The notes under the pieces are model-generated. The model was not told the origin of the DNA. It saw nothing but the letters and a program-made list of their open reading frames with translations, and ran no database searches. Below are positions 7,109-14,918 of a stretch of DNA of 38,787 nt, one piece after another. The position numbers were made by a program, and so were the translations under genes. Positions within the stretch are counted from its first letter, which is position 1; each line of letters opens with the position of its first letter. Location of the stretch: positions 1 to 38,787 of the forward strand of contig JAIRPH010000116.1 in NCBI GenBank assembly GCA_031257135.1, given 5' to 3'. The stretch is from Spirochaetaceae bacterium (GTDB lineage: Bacteria > Spirochaetota > Spirochaetia > Treponematales > Breznakiellaceae).

Positions 7109-8777
7109 GAAGCATCTGATCCGGTATATGGTATCGGTATATCTCTATTTTTTTTCTCAGACCTTTCTGTTAGGACAAGAAGAAGCTCTGCCTAAGCAGG
7201 AACAAACCGGCGTTGAATCCGAAGCGGATGCGGCGGAAATCCCTCAGGAACCGGTTGTTGACGACCAAGCGGTAGAAAAAAAAATATTTATAATAAAAAC
7301 GATTAATTTCGACGCAAAAGGCGGAAAACTTTGGCGGAGCCGGGCTTTCGCGTTGATATACCACGGCAAATTTCAAGAAGGAGAAATACTTGAAGGCGCC
7401 GACGCGCTGGAACAGTATATTAAAGATAAAACCCAGCTTTTACTGAATCAGCGCGTTTTAGAGAGCGCGGAGATTAGCTATACGGTCGGACAAGCGGACG
7501 GCGACGGAGTTACGCCGGTTGATCTCTTGGTGAAGACCGTAGATACATGGAATATTATAGCGTTGCCGAAGCCTAGCCTTGATTCCAACAACGGCTTTGC
7601 CATAAGCATTAACGCTAGAGATTATAACTTTCTCGGCACCATGAGTCCGCTCCGGTTGAATATCGGCTATGAACATAGAGAAGCGGAAGAGCAGGTTAGC
7701 CCGATCAAGGATGTTTTTAATTTTGAACTGGATTCGGATACGCCCTTTAGACTTTTCGGATTGAACTGGAATTTAGATTTTGATCATCTGTTTGCCTATG
7801 CCTTGATTGGCGGAGACGGAACGTTTTCTTACAAAAATATTACCGGACTTTCCGCTGAGTTGCCCTTGAGAAAAACCACGATTACTACCGGTTTTGAACA
7901 GAAATTTATCTTAAACGAAGAGAATCCTGAACGGTATGTAGCGGAATATGGAAACTACGCTGATTTCTACATGGCAAACCGGGTATACGCCTCATGGGAG
8001 ATTCCGTTAGGGGTTAGTATGTACAATTTCGGGGAATTGACGTATACGCCTGAAGTATCAATGAACGTAAACTATCGCCCTGACGGAGAGCTGGAGTTTT
8101 GGAGAAAGGGTCCGAGCATTACCTTTAGTCACCGCGTGGGCTTTGGACGAATCAATTGGCTCGGCAATTTCCGTAGCGGCTTGGAAGGGTCTATCAGCAA
8201 TTCCAATACCTATAATTTTTATAGCCGAGGCTGGAGCAACAACTACGGTATTTCCCTAAAAGGGCATAAACTGTTTACCGATTGGTTCGGCGTATCCAGT
8301 TTCTTCCAAGTACGGCAGTGGTTCTTTTATGATCCCGCTTCAGCGGATGAAGGGTATCCTCCGTATACCGAAGTTGGAGACGCGCTCAGAGGAGTGTCGA
8401 ATAAATCGGCGAAGGCTTTTGATAAGGATTACATGATTTCTCTAAATCTGGACTTTACCTTTAGAATATTGCGGTTTATTCCTTCTGTGTGGCTACACAG
8501 TAGGAAACTAAGGTTTTTTGATTTTGATATGCATCTTGTTCCGTTTATAGATATAGCCTTAATGCAAGGACATATTTCTGAACGGGCTGATGCAATTCCG
8601 ACTCCTCAGGGAATTTTAGCCTCCGCCGGGCTGGAGCTGATCGTATTTCCGGCGTTCATGCGGAGTTTCTATCTGCGGGCGAGTTTAGGTTATAACCTAA
8701 CTAAATTTTTGGAAACCGGAGATTTTCCCAAACCCTATGGAGATGAATATTTCATCGGCATAGGGCATCATTATTAG
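7095..8777 (+). CDS. Outer-membrane beta-barrel protein, BamA/ShlB-like, with one POTRA-like domain
   Basis: 560 residues starting at GTG with GGAGG upstream. A signal peptide (to about residue 27, FLLGQ) and an acidic linker are followed by a POTRA-like segment (about 64-155; FQEGEILEGADALEQYI, NQRVLESAEISY). The rest is a long series of alternating polar/aromatic strands typical of a 16-strand barrel, ending in GDEYFIGIGHHY with an aromatic last residue. The layout resembles Omp85/two-partner-secretion proteins but has fewer POTRA repeats than BamA, so it is not likely to be the main assembly factor. It overlaps aroB by 14 nt and precedes an envelope-stress-like pair. Confidence 0.72.
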   Translation: MTAFKKHLIRYMVSVYLYFFSQTFLLGQEEALPKQEQTGVESEADAAEIPQEPVVDDQAVEKKIFIIKTINFDAKGGKLWRSRAFALIYHGKFQEGEILEGADALEQYIKDKTQLLLNQRVLESAEISYTVGQADGDGVTPVDLLVKTVDTWNIIALPKPSLDSNNGFAISINARDYNFLGTMSPLRLNIGYEHREAEEQVSPIKDVFNFELDSDTPFRLFGLNWNLDFDHLFAYALIGGDGTFSYKNITGLSAELPLRKTTITTGFEQKFILNEENPERYVAEYGNYADFYMANRVYASWEIPLGVSMYNFGELTYTPEVSMNVNYRPDGELEFWRKGPSITFSHRVGFGRINWLGNFRSGLEGSISNSNTYNFYSRGWSNNYGISLKGHKLFTDWFGVSSFFQVRQWFFYDPASADEGYPPYTEVGDALRGVSNKSAKAFDKDYMISLNLDFTFRILRFIPSVWLHSRKLRFFDFDMHLVPFIDIALMQGHISERADAIPTPQGILASAGLELIVFPAFMRSFYLRASLGYNLTKFLETGDFPKPYGDEYFIGIGHHY

Positions 8778-8801
8778 AAAAAGTTTAGGAGGCGTTTTAT
8801 A

Positions 8802-9326
8802 GTGAACATCGAAGAAGAAAAAAACAAACTGACTCATATTCTTTCGGAGCAATACGCTCAAAACAGCCTTTCCGTTGACGAATACGAGCGGATATTGGAA
8901 TATATAACCAAAATAGAAACGATAAAAGAAGTAGCCGTCATCGAAAGGATCATCCGGGAATACGCCGTCTTAACCGATGAAGCAATAACGCCGCAAACCC
9001 CTGAAAAGCATCTGTCGATATTTTCATGGCGGTCGTCAAACCTAAAGCCGGCAAGGGGCGGCGGCGGAACCTATATCAGCATCTTCGGTACGAATAGAAT
9101 CATTGTAGATAATCTGCCGAAAGGAAAAACGACGCTGAACGTCAAGTCGATTTTCGGATTGATCGAGATAATCGTTTCCAAACATATAAAAATAGTAAAT
9201 GAAACGGTTCCTATATGTTCCGGTATATTTGCGCCGGATGAAGTAAATATGGAACATGAAGATTTGCCTGAATTGCATATATTAGGAAAAGCGATTTTCG
9301 GCAATATCACCATAAAAAGAGGATAA
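8802..9326 (+). CDS. DUF1707 / LiaF-like envelope-stress protein
   Basis: 174 residues starting at GTG with a strong AGGAGG site. The N-terminal third (LSVDEYERILEYITKIETIKEV) resembles the DUF1707/SHOCT-like helical segment that often precedes membrane-stress modules. The C-terminal part (YISIFGTNRIIV, KSIFGLIEIIVSKHIKI, AIFGNITIKRG) resembles the LiaF/YvqF C-terminal domain, with repeated I-F-G turns of a beta-helix-like fold. No membrane helix is visible. LiaF-type proteins modulate cell-wall stress two-component systems. A PspB-like protein follows 20 nt later. The role here is inferred. Confidence 0.65.
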   Translation: MNIEEEKNKLTHILSEQYAQNSLSVDEYERILEYITKIETIKEVAVIERIIREYAVLTDEAITPQTPEKHLSIFSWRSSNLKPARGGGGTYISIFGTNRIIVDNLPKGKTTLNVKSIFGLIEIIVSKHIKIVNETVPICSGIFAPDEVNMEHEDLPELHILGKAIFGNITIKRG

Positions 9327-9346
9327 AACCGCCGTAAGGAGAAGGT

Positions 9347-9571
9347 ATGGATATAACCGGAATAGCGGCAATTATAACGATGTTCGGCGTGCTTCCCGCG
9401 GTTGTCTTGAAGTTCGTTTCTAAAAATCTAAAACATAAAAGAGAAATGGAAATTGAAAAGCTGAAGTATCAAAAGGAAATCCTAGAACTGGAAGTCCATA
9501 AACAAAATAATCAGCTAAAACTATTGGAAGATGAGAATAAAAAACTGGATAAAATTATCGGCGATCAGTGA
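9347..9571 (+). CDS. Small PspB-like membrane protein with coiled coil
   Basis: 74 residues. One N-terminal membrane helix (about 3-23, ending GVLPAVVLKF) is followed by a basic stretch and a long heptad-patterned coiled coil (about 30-72). This is the architecture and size of PspB (74 residues in E. coli), and the GVLPAVV segment resembles PspB's VLPIWL. PspB works with PspC to sense membrane stress; no PspC gene is next to this one. GTAAGGAGAAGGT upstream gives a good ribosome site. Sequence similarity is modest, so a generic helix-plus-coiled-coil protein is the alternative. Confidence 0.6.
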   Translation: MDITGIAAIITMFGVLPAVVLKFVSKNLKHKREMEIEKLKYQKEILELEVHKQNNQLKLLEDENKKLDKIIGDQ

Positions 9572-9597
9572 AAGCGTGAAAACGTTAATTTTTCCTC

Positions 9598-9627
9598 TTG
9601 CGTGTTTTTATAATTTTATGGTATACT
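9598..9627 (+). promoter_or_regulatory. Promoter of the tandem-receiver gene, near-leaderless
   Basis: TTGCGT (9598-9603), 18 bp and TATACT (9622-9627), with 10 nt to the ATG at 9638. No Shine-Dalgarno sequence is present. It separates the signalling pair from the upstream genes. Confidence 0.45.
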
Positions 9628-9637
9628 TATAGAAACT

Positions 9638-10399
9638 ATGGAATCAAAGAAAACAATTTTAATTATCGACGATTCGCCGATGAATCTTAGAAGCATGAAG
9701 CTCATGCTGGAAGATGCGTTCAACGTACTGCCTGCTACTTCCGGTTCCGCCGGTATGCTCGTCATCAATTCAGCGGAGACCATCGATCTTATCCTGCTGG
9801 ATATAGATATGCCTGCTATGTCGGGCTTCGATTTTATGAGCCTTTTGCCGACGCTACTGCCGGAAAAAGCCCGGATTCCAGTTATCTGCGTTACCGGCAT
9901 AGACGCTACCGCGGATTTTGTCGCTAAAACGGTTTCAGCAGGCGCGGTAGATTATATCTCCAAACCGGTAAACAAAGCCGTACTGGAACAAAAAATCGCC
10001 AAAGTCCTCGATATACCGGCTAAAAAAACAGTGCTGATTATCGACGACGCGCCGGAGACGCTGAGGCAGATGCGTATGCTTTTAAAAGCGCGGTATAATC
10101 CGGTTCCGGCAAACTCAGGCGAAGCGGCGCTCCGTATGCTCCGCTCAGAACCTTTTGATCTTATTCTTCTGGATATAGATATGCCCAATATGTCAGGCTT
10201 CGACTTTATGAGACGCCTTCGTTCCATACCGGAGTGCAGCGCTATTCCGGTTATTTGCGTTACCGGCATGGAGGCTACCGTAGACTTTGTGTCTCAAACT
10301 ATTTCCGCAGGCATGGCGGACTACATTTCCAAGCCCGTAACGCAGGACGTGCTTGAAGCGAAAATCGATAAAATTGTTCAGGAAAGCCCAACAATATGA
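9638..10399 (+). CDS. Tandem-receiver (REC-REC) response regulator without output domain
   Basis: 253 residues made almost entirely of two receiver domains (about 5-125 and 130-250). Each keeps a full phosphorylation site: acidic pairs in IIDDSP and IIDDAP, phospho-accepting Asp55 and Asp179 in LILLDIDMP, a Thr in VICVTG, and Lys109 and Lys232 in YISKPV. There is no DNA-binding or enzymatic domain. The halves are so alike, even in DNA, that they arose by an internal duplication. The stop overlaps the start of the hybrid kinase by 4 nt, so the kinase or its Hpt domain is the probable phosphodonor. Likely role: a phosphate shuttle or sink, or a protein-interaction regulator. Confidence 0.88.
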   Translation: MESKKTILIIDDSPMNLRSMKLMLEDAFNVLPATSGSAGMLVINSAETIDLILLDIDMPAMSGFDFMSLLPTLLPEKARIPVICVTGIDATADFVAKTVSAGAVDYISKPVNKAVLEQKIAKVLDIPAKKTVLIIDDAPETLRQMRMLLKARYNPVPANSGEAALRMLRSEPFDLILLDIDMPNMSGFDFMRRLRSIPECSAIPVICVTGMEATVDFVSQTISAGMADYISKPVTQDVLEAKIDKIVQESPTI

Positions 10400-12621
10400 C
10401 CTCATGCAGACATGAACAGTACCTCAATATGCTTCTTGAAAGTAGCGTCGATATTATTATTCTTTTCGACCGGAACGGTTATATTGCGTATTGCAGTAAT
10501 TCTTTCCTCAGTATGGCGGGAATTCCGACTGCCGCCGCGGTTAAAGATACGAGTCTAAAAGAAATTTACGAACGGTACGGTTATGATGAATTTGTCGCTG
10601 AATTCGTTACTCACGCGATTCAGCGGTTCTCGAAAGTCAAATCCGGCGAGCGGCTTCTCGTTGACGATAGTATGTTTCATGCGGGAGGCGATAGAAAACG
10701 CCGGTTCTTTACGGTTCAAACAACGCCGCTTCTTGATCAGAGCGACGCCTTCGACGGCATGATGGTAGTGTACCATGACATTACCGAGCTGGTTCGCGCC
10801 CAGAAACAGGCGGAAGAAGCCCAGCGTCAAGCGGAAGCCGCAAATCAAAGCAAGAGCCGTTTTCTCGCTTCCATGAGCCATGAAATCCGTACTCCGATGA
10901 ACGCCATTCTCGGCATGGGCGAATTGATGCGTACCGATAACTTTGATGAACTACAGAAACGCTATTTTTCGGACATACAAAAAATGTCCCGGACGCTGTT
11001 GGAAATAATAAATGACATTCTCGACTTTTCTAAAATCGAAGCGGGAAAATTGGAATTGGTTCCGGTACATTTCAGCCTGCTCGCTCTGCTCGATCATATC
11101 TATTCGCTTACGAGCTTCACCATAAAGGGACAGCCGTTGGAATTCAAAATTGATGCGGCGAAGGGACTGCCGGAAACCCTGTACAGCGATGAAACCCGCT
11201 GGCGGCAAATTATTACTAATCTGGTGAGCAATGCGGTCAAGTATACCCGCAGAGGATATGTACGCGTGCTGGTTGATCGGGTTTGCAAAGACGGAAAAGA
11301 TTATATAAAAATTATGGTGACGGATACCGGCATAGGCATAAAACCGGAAGACCTCCCGAAACTTTTTGGACTGTTCCAGCAGTTCGATCAGGAAAAAAAT
11401 AAAGGCATTGTCGGAACCGGACTGGGGCTTTCCATTACAAAGCGTTTAGTGGATATGATGGGCGGCGAAATCGCGGTCGAAAGCGAATACGGAAAAGGAA
11501 CCGCGTTTACCGTACTTTTGCCGTTGATCGAAGGCAATTCAGCGGAAATACAAACCCGGCAGAATACGCCTAAGTTTATCGCCTCGGCGGACGCGCAGGT
11601 GCTGGTTGTTGACGACAACGCGACAAATCTCACCGTGGCATTAGGATTTCTTGAGACCCATAACATTCGGGCTGATACCGCGATGAGCGGTCGAGAGGCG
11701 TTAGAAAAGCTACGCTGTAAACGCTACGACTTAATATTCATGGATCACATGATGCCTGAAATGGACGGCGTTGAAACGGTAAAACGGATCAGGGCTTTAG
11801 ATGAATATCGGGAAACGCCGATTATCGCATTAAGCGCAAACGCAGTGAGAGGAATGGGAGAACTGTTTATCAACGCTGGAATGAACGGATTTATCTCAAA
11901 GCCTATCGACGGAGAACAGCTGAATCGCGTGTTGAGCCGGTGGTTGCCTACAGGCGCGTCTTCCGCAACGCCTGCTGAATCCGATCATGAAATTCCAGAA
12001 GCGTTACTGCGGTTCTCTGAACTTGACGTTACAAAAGGGATTTCGTATATCGGAAACAACGCGGCATCTTATCTGAAAGCTCTGCACACCTTTTGTACAA
12101 CCGCCGGCGCGTCCATCGCCGGAGTCAGCGCGTTTCTGTCCGCTGAAAACTGGGAAGACTATCGGATTAAGGTTCACGGTCTCAAAGGGGTTTTTGCGAG
12201 CATCGGCGCCGATACGTTGTCTCAGCAGGCAAGATTTCTCGAATCAGCGGCAAAAACCGGCAATTACGCCGTGTGCCGCGCTGAAACAGAGGCGTTCTGC
12301 AAAGAGGCGTTTCGTTTTAAGGATGCCTTGACAGAAATTCTATCGTCTCAGCAGAAAGGTTCCGCCAAACGTAAAGGCGATAGAAAAACGCTGGCTGAAC
12401 TGCTTAGACGGTTTCAGGAATACGGTAACGGCGCGGCGCGAGGAATGATAGGCATGAGCGATAAGCTGGACGAACTGTCCGCGGAGGCGGAGACTATAAC
12501 CTTTGACGCCGACGCCGACCGGCGTTTACAAGATATATGTCTCTCCGCGCTTTCTTTCGACTACGCGGGTATGCTCGAAAAAACGGATAAGTTTATAGCG
12601 CAAATGGCGGCTGTAGAATAA
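10396..12621 (+). CDS. Hybrid sensor histidine kinase (PAS-HisKA-HATPase-REC-Hpt)
   Basis: 741 residues with no membrane helix, so a cytoplasmic sensor. The order is a PAS domain (about 5-130), a short coiled coil, a HisKA dimerisation domain with phospho-His162 in MSHEIRTPMNA, an HATPase (N box TNLVSNAVKY, DTGIGIKPED, GTGLGLSITKRLV), a receiver with DD at 406-407, Asp450 (LIFMDHMMPEMDG) and Lys502, and an Hpt domain with His594 in VHGLKGVFASIG. All residues needed for a four-step phosphorelay are present. The relay may end on the tandem-receiver protein encoded just upstream (4-nt overlap). A C-terminal segment of about 100 residues after Hpt is unassigned. The PAS ligand is unknown. Confidence 0.92.
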   Translation: MTSCRHEQYLNMLLESSVDIIILFDRNGYIAYCSNSFLSMAGIPTAAAVKDTSLKEIYERYGYDEFVAEFVTHAIQRFSKVKSGERLLVDDSMFHAGGDRKRRFFTVQTTPLLDQSDAFDGMMVVYHDITELVRAQKQAEEAQRQAEAANQSKSRFLASMSHEIRTPMNAILGMGELMRTDNFDELQKRYFSDIQKMSRTLLEIINDILDFSKIEAGKLELVPVHFSLLALLDHIYSLTSFTIKGQPLEFKIDAAKGLPETLYSDETRWRQIITNLVSNAVKYTRRGYVRVLVDRVCKDGKDYIKIMVTDTGIGIKPEDLPKLFGLFQQFDQEKNKGIVGTGLGLSITKRLVDMMGGEIAVESEYGKGTAFTVLLPLIEGNSAEIQTRQNTPKFIASADAQVLVVDDNATNLTVALGFLETHNIRADTAMSGREALEKLRCKRYDLIFMDHMMPEMDGVETVKRIRALDEYRETPIIALSANAVRGMGELFINAGMNGFISKPIDGEQLNRVLSRWLPTGASSATPAESDHEIPEALLRFSELDVTKGISYIGNNAASYLKALHTFCTTAGASIAGVSAFLSAENWEDYRIKVHGLKGVFASIGADTLSQQARFLESAAKTGNYAVCRAETEAFCKEAFRFKDALTEILSSQQKGSAKRKGDRKTLAELLRRFQEYGNGAARGMIGMSDKLDELSAEAETITFDADADRRLQDICLSALSFDYAGMLEKTDKFIAQMAAVE

Positions 12622-12638
12622 CTCGCAAATCTGTCAGG

Positions 12639-13769
12639 CTATAGCCGCGCCTCTAAAGCCTTGACCGCCTGAAACGCCAGTTCAAGCCGAGGCTCTACCG
12701 TATCCAGAATCATATATTCATCATCGCTGTGAGACTTATCTCCGCAGGGCCCCAGAGCGTCGATAACGGCGCATCCTTCCGCGGCAATTAGATTTCCGTC
12801 AGAGCCGCCGCCGGTGCTTACCCACTTTACCGTCATACCTAGGGAGCCGCCGACTTCTTCCACAAGCCGCATAAGCTCAAAGGTATGTTTTGACGGGTTC
12901 ATCGGAGGACGATACCCGCTTATAGAACTCGCTACTTCAACCCGCTGATCAAACCGGTTCTCGGAGAGCTTTTGTACCGCGGCTTTAATTTTCTCAAGTT
13001 CTTCGGGTACGGCGAAACGAGTATCGATTTCACAGCAGGCATAGGCGGCGACGGTATTGGCGACGGTTCCTCCCGCGGCAGTTCCGGCGTTAAGCGATGT
13101 TCCGGCGGAATAGTTGTTCAAGGCAACGAGTTCAGTTATCCAGCGGCTCATCTCGTGGACTGCGCTTGCGCCTCTTTCAGGGGCGACTCCGGCGTGCGAT
13201 GCAATGCCCCTGAACTCCAGACGAAATTTCGCAAGCCCTTTCCGCTGATGCACAAACTCGCCGTTTTTCCGTCCCGGCTCAAGGATGAATCCATATCGGC
13301 TGTGCCGTGCAAGACCGCTTATCCAGTCCCGCGAATAAATCGACGAAATCTCTTCGTCGCTGTTGTGAGCCACACAAAAGCTGATATTCGATCCGCTTTC
13401 CGTCAACGCGGCGGCGAGATAGTAGGCGGAAAGCAGTCCCGCTTTCATATCTAAAACCCCGGGACCATAGGCTCGTCCGTTTTCGACTTTGAACCGCCTG
13501 CGCGCCGCGGTTCCGTCAGGAAAGACGGTGTCCATGTGTCCTGACATCAGCAGGTCTATGCCGTCGGAATCGGGCTTGTTTCGGATTTCAAGGCAGGAAC
13601 CGGCGTATTCCGACGGATAAAACCTTTTAACCGACAGCCCGAGTTTTTTATAGCGTTCTTCAAAAAAGTCAGCGATTGTATCCGCGCCCTTTTTGTTTTT
13701 GGATCCGCTATCGATATTGACAAGATGTTCAAGGGCTTCCACATACTCTGGTAATGCAAATGAAGTCAT
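12639..13769 (-). CDS. M20-family metallopeptidase (CPG2/ArgE-like)
   Basis: A 376-residue dizinc hydrolase of the M20 family, which removes acyl or amino-acid groups from small amides and peptides. Expected metal and catalytic residues are visible: His78 and Asp80 in MSGHMDTVFPDG, Asp107 in GVLDMKAGLL, Glu139/Glu140 in HNSDEEIS, and His347 in KSHSDDEYM. The layout (catalytic domain with inserted dimerisation domain from about 175 to 290) is closest to carboxypeptidase G2-type glutamate carboxypeptidases. The start is the ATG at 13769, which has AGGAGG 4 nt upstream; the longer ORF overlaps the previous gene. It is the third gene of a ravA-like / hydrolase / peptidase run. The substrate is unknown. 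Confidence 0.87.
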   Translation of the reverse strand: MTSFALPEYVEALEHLVNIDSGSKNKKGADTIADFFEERYKKLGLSVKRFYPSEYAGSCLEIRNKPDSDGIDLLMSGHMDTVFPDGTAARRRFKVENGRAYGPGVLDMKAGLLSAYYLAAALTESGSNISFCVAHNSDEEISSIYSRDWISGLARHSRYGFILEPGRKNGEFVHQRKGLAKFRLEFRGIASHAGVAPERGASAVHEMSRWITELVALNNYSAGTSLNAGTAAGGTVANTVAAYACCEIDTRFAVPEELEKIKAAVQKLSENRFDQRVEVASSISGYRPPMNPSKHTFELMRLVEEVGGSLGMTVKWVSTGGGSDGNLIAAEGCAVIDALGPCGDKSHSDDEYMILDTVEPRLELAFQAVKALEARL

Positions 13770-13777
13770 TATTCCTC

Positions 13778-14917
13778 CTATTTCAGCCAGCGGTCGAACC
13801 ACATAAAAGCGTCATCCTGCATAGCTATATTGAATTGATGCCCACCGGGATAGAACCGCCCTTCGTAGCGTTCAGGGCGTCCTATTTTTTCGTAAATCCG
13901 GCGCAGTTTTTCGTGACTTTCCTGTTTGCCTTTATCCGCGAACAGCGAGTCTTCCTGTCCATACTGAACCTGCACAGGAATACCGCCGGAAAGAGAAATC
14001 AAATCCGGCAGGTCTAAGAGCTTTGCAAGATGCGGCAAATGAAACATCCAGGTATGGCTTTGAATATTGTGCCGAACCGTTTGGGCGAAGGTGGTCATAA
14101 AACAAACGCACACCGCGCAGGAGATTCGGCTGTCCAGACCGGCAAGATATATGGTCTGTTCGCCTCCGCCGGAAAATCCTCCGCAGGCTATACGATTGCG
14201 GTCTACGTCGCCGCGGGACGCAAGATACTCTATTGCCCGCATATCCTCGTAGAGCATAATTCCGGGCCAGGTGGTTCCCGCCATAAAAAGAGACTTAGCT
14301 ACTATGGTTTCGTAGTCCCGGCAAAATTCGTGGTACGCTTCGATGTACGCTCCGCTTCCCGGCTTTTTTTCCCGCAGAGCTTCGGTAAAATCCGAGGGAA
14401 CCTCTTCAGCGATCATTTTCCGCGATCCCCAGAGAAATATATCTGGAACGAGTACTCCGTAACCTCGTTTCGCCAGCCGAGTAGCCCAAGAAACGCCCTG
14501 ATAACACCGGTTTTTAAATTCCCGAAGAATCTCCGGTTCGTCAGGCAGAGCGGTAAGTTTTTCTTTACCGTAATACTTAAAGCCGCCGTGATCATGAAGA
14601 GCCGCTACCGCGGGCAGTTTTACTCCCGGAGGCGTTTCCAGAGGCTTTAAAAAATACGCTTCCGTAGGCGGTCCGTAGGGTTGATCCCAAGCCACCAATT
14701 CTACCTGCACGCCGCCGTATGAGAAACGCCGGATCAGCCGAGCGTTAAGCTCCCGCTTCGGCGGATTATAGGACAAAAGCTCAAACACTTTGCCTCGAAT
14801 CAGCCTCTGCCATATAGCCGGGTCATCCCATTCTTCCGCAAGAAAAGAACCGGGATGTCTGCACGCGTCGGCGGTTCGCTCCGCCAAGTCCGCATAATTA
14901 CCTAACAAGCGATCCAT
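13778..14917 (-). CDS. Alpha/beta hydrolase (dienelactone hydrolase / acetyl-xylan-esterase-like)
   Basis: 379 residues, apparently cytoplasmic (no signal peptide). A complete catalytic triad can be read: Ser249 in GGFSGGGEQ, Asp323 in YGQEDSLF and His360 in PGGHQFN. LPAVAALHDHGG (about 101-112) is the oxyanion-hole region. The long N-terminal region before the core, with EAYFLKP, resembles large esterases annotated as dienelactone hydrolase-like or Abhydrolase_7. The gene starts 1 nt after the ravA-like stop and ends 8 nt before the M20 start, so the three form one unit. Substrate not recognised; co-transcription with a peptidase suggests small-molecule catabolism. Confidence 0.8.
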   Translation of the reverse strand: MDRLLGNYADLAERTADACRHPGSFLAEEWDDPAIWQRLIRGKVFELLSYNPPKRELNARLIRRFSYGGVQVELVAWDQPYGPPTEAYFLKPLETPPGVKLPAVAALHDHGGFKYYGKEKLTALPDEPEILREFKNRCYQGVSWATRLAKRGYGVLVPDIFLWGSRKMIAEEVPSDFTEALREKKPGSGAYIEAYHEFCRDYETIVAKSLFMAGTTWPGIMLYEDMRAIEYLASRGDVDRNRIACGGFSGGGEQTIYLAGLDSRISCAVCVCFMTTFAQTVRHNIQSHTWMFHLPHLAKLLDLPDLISLSGGIPVQVQYGQEDSLFADKGKQESHEKLRRIYEKIGRPERYEGRFYPGGHQFNIAMQDDAFMWFDRWLK

Positions 14918-14918
14918 G

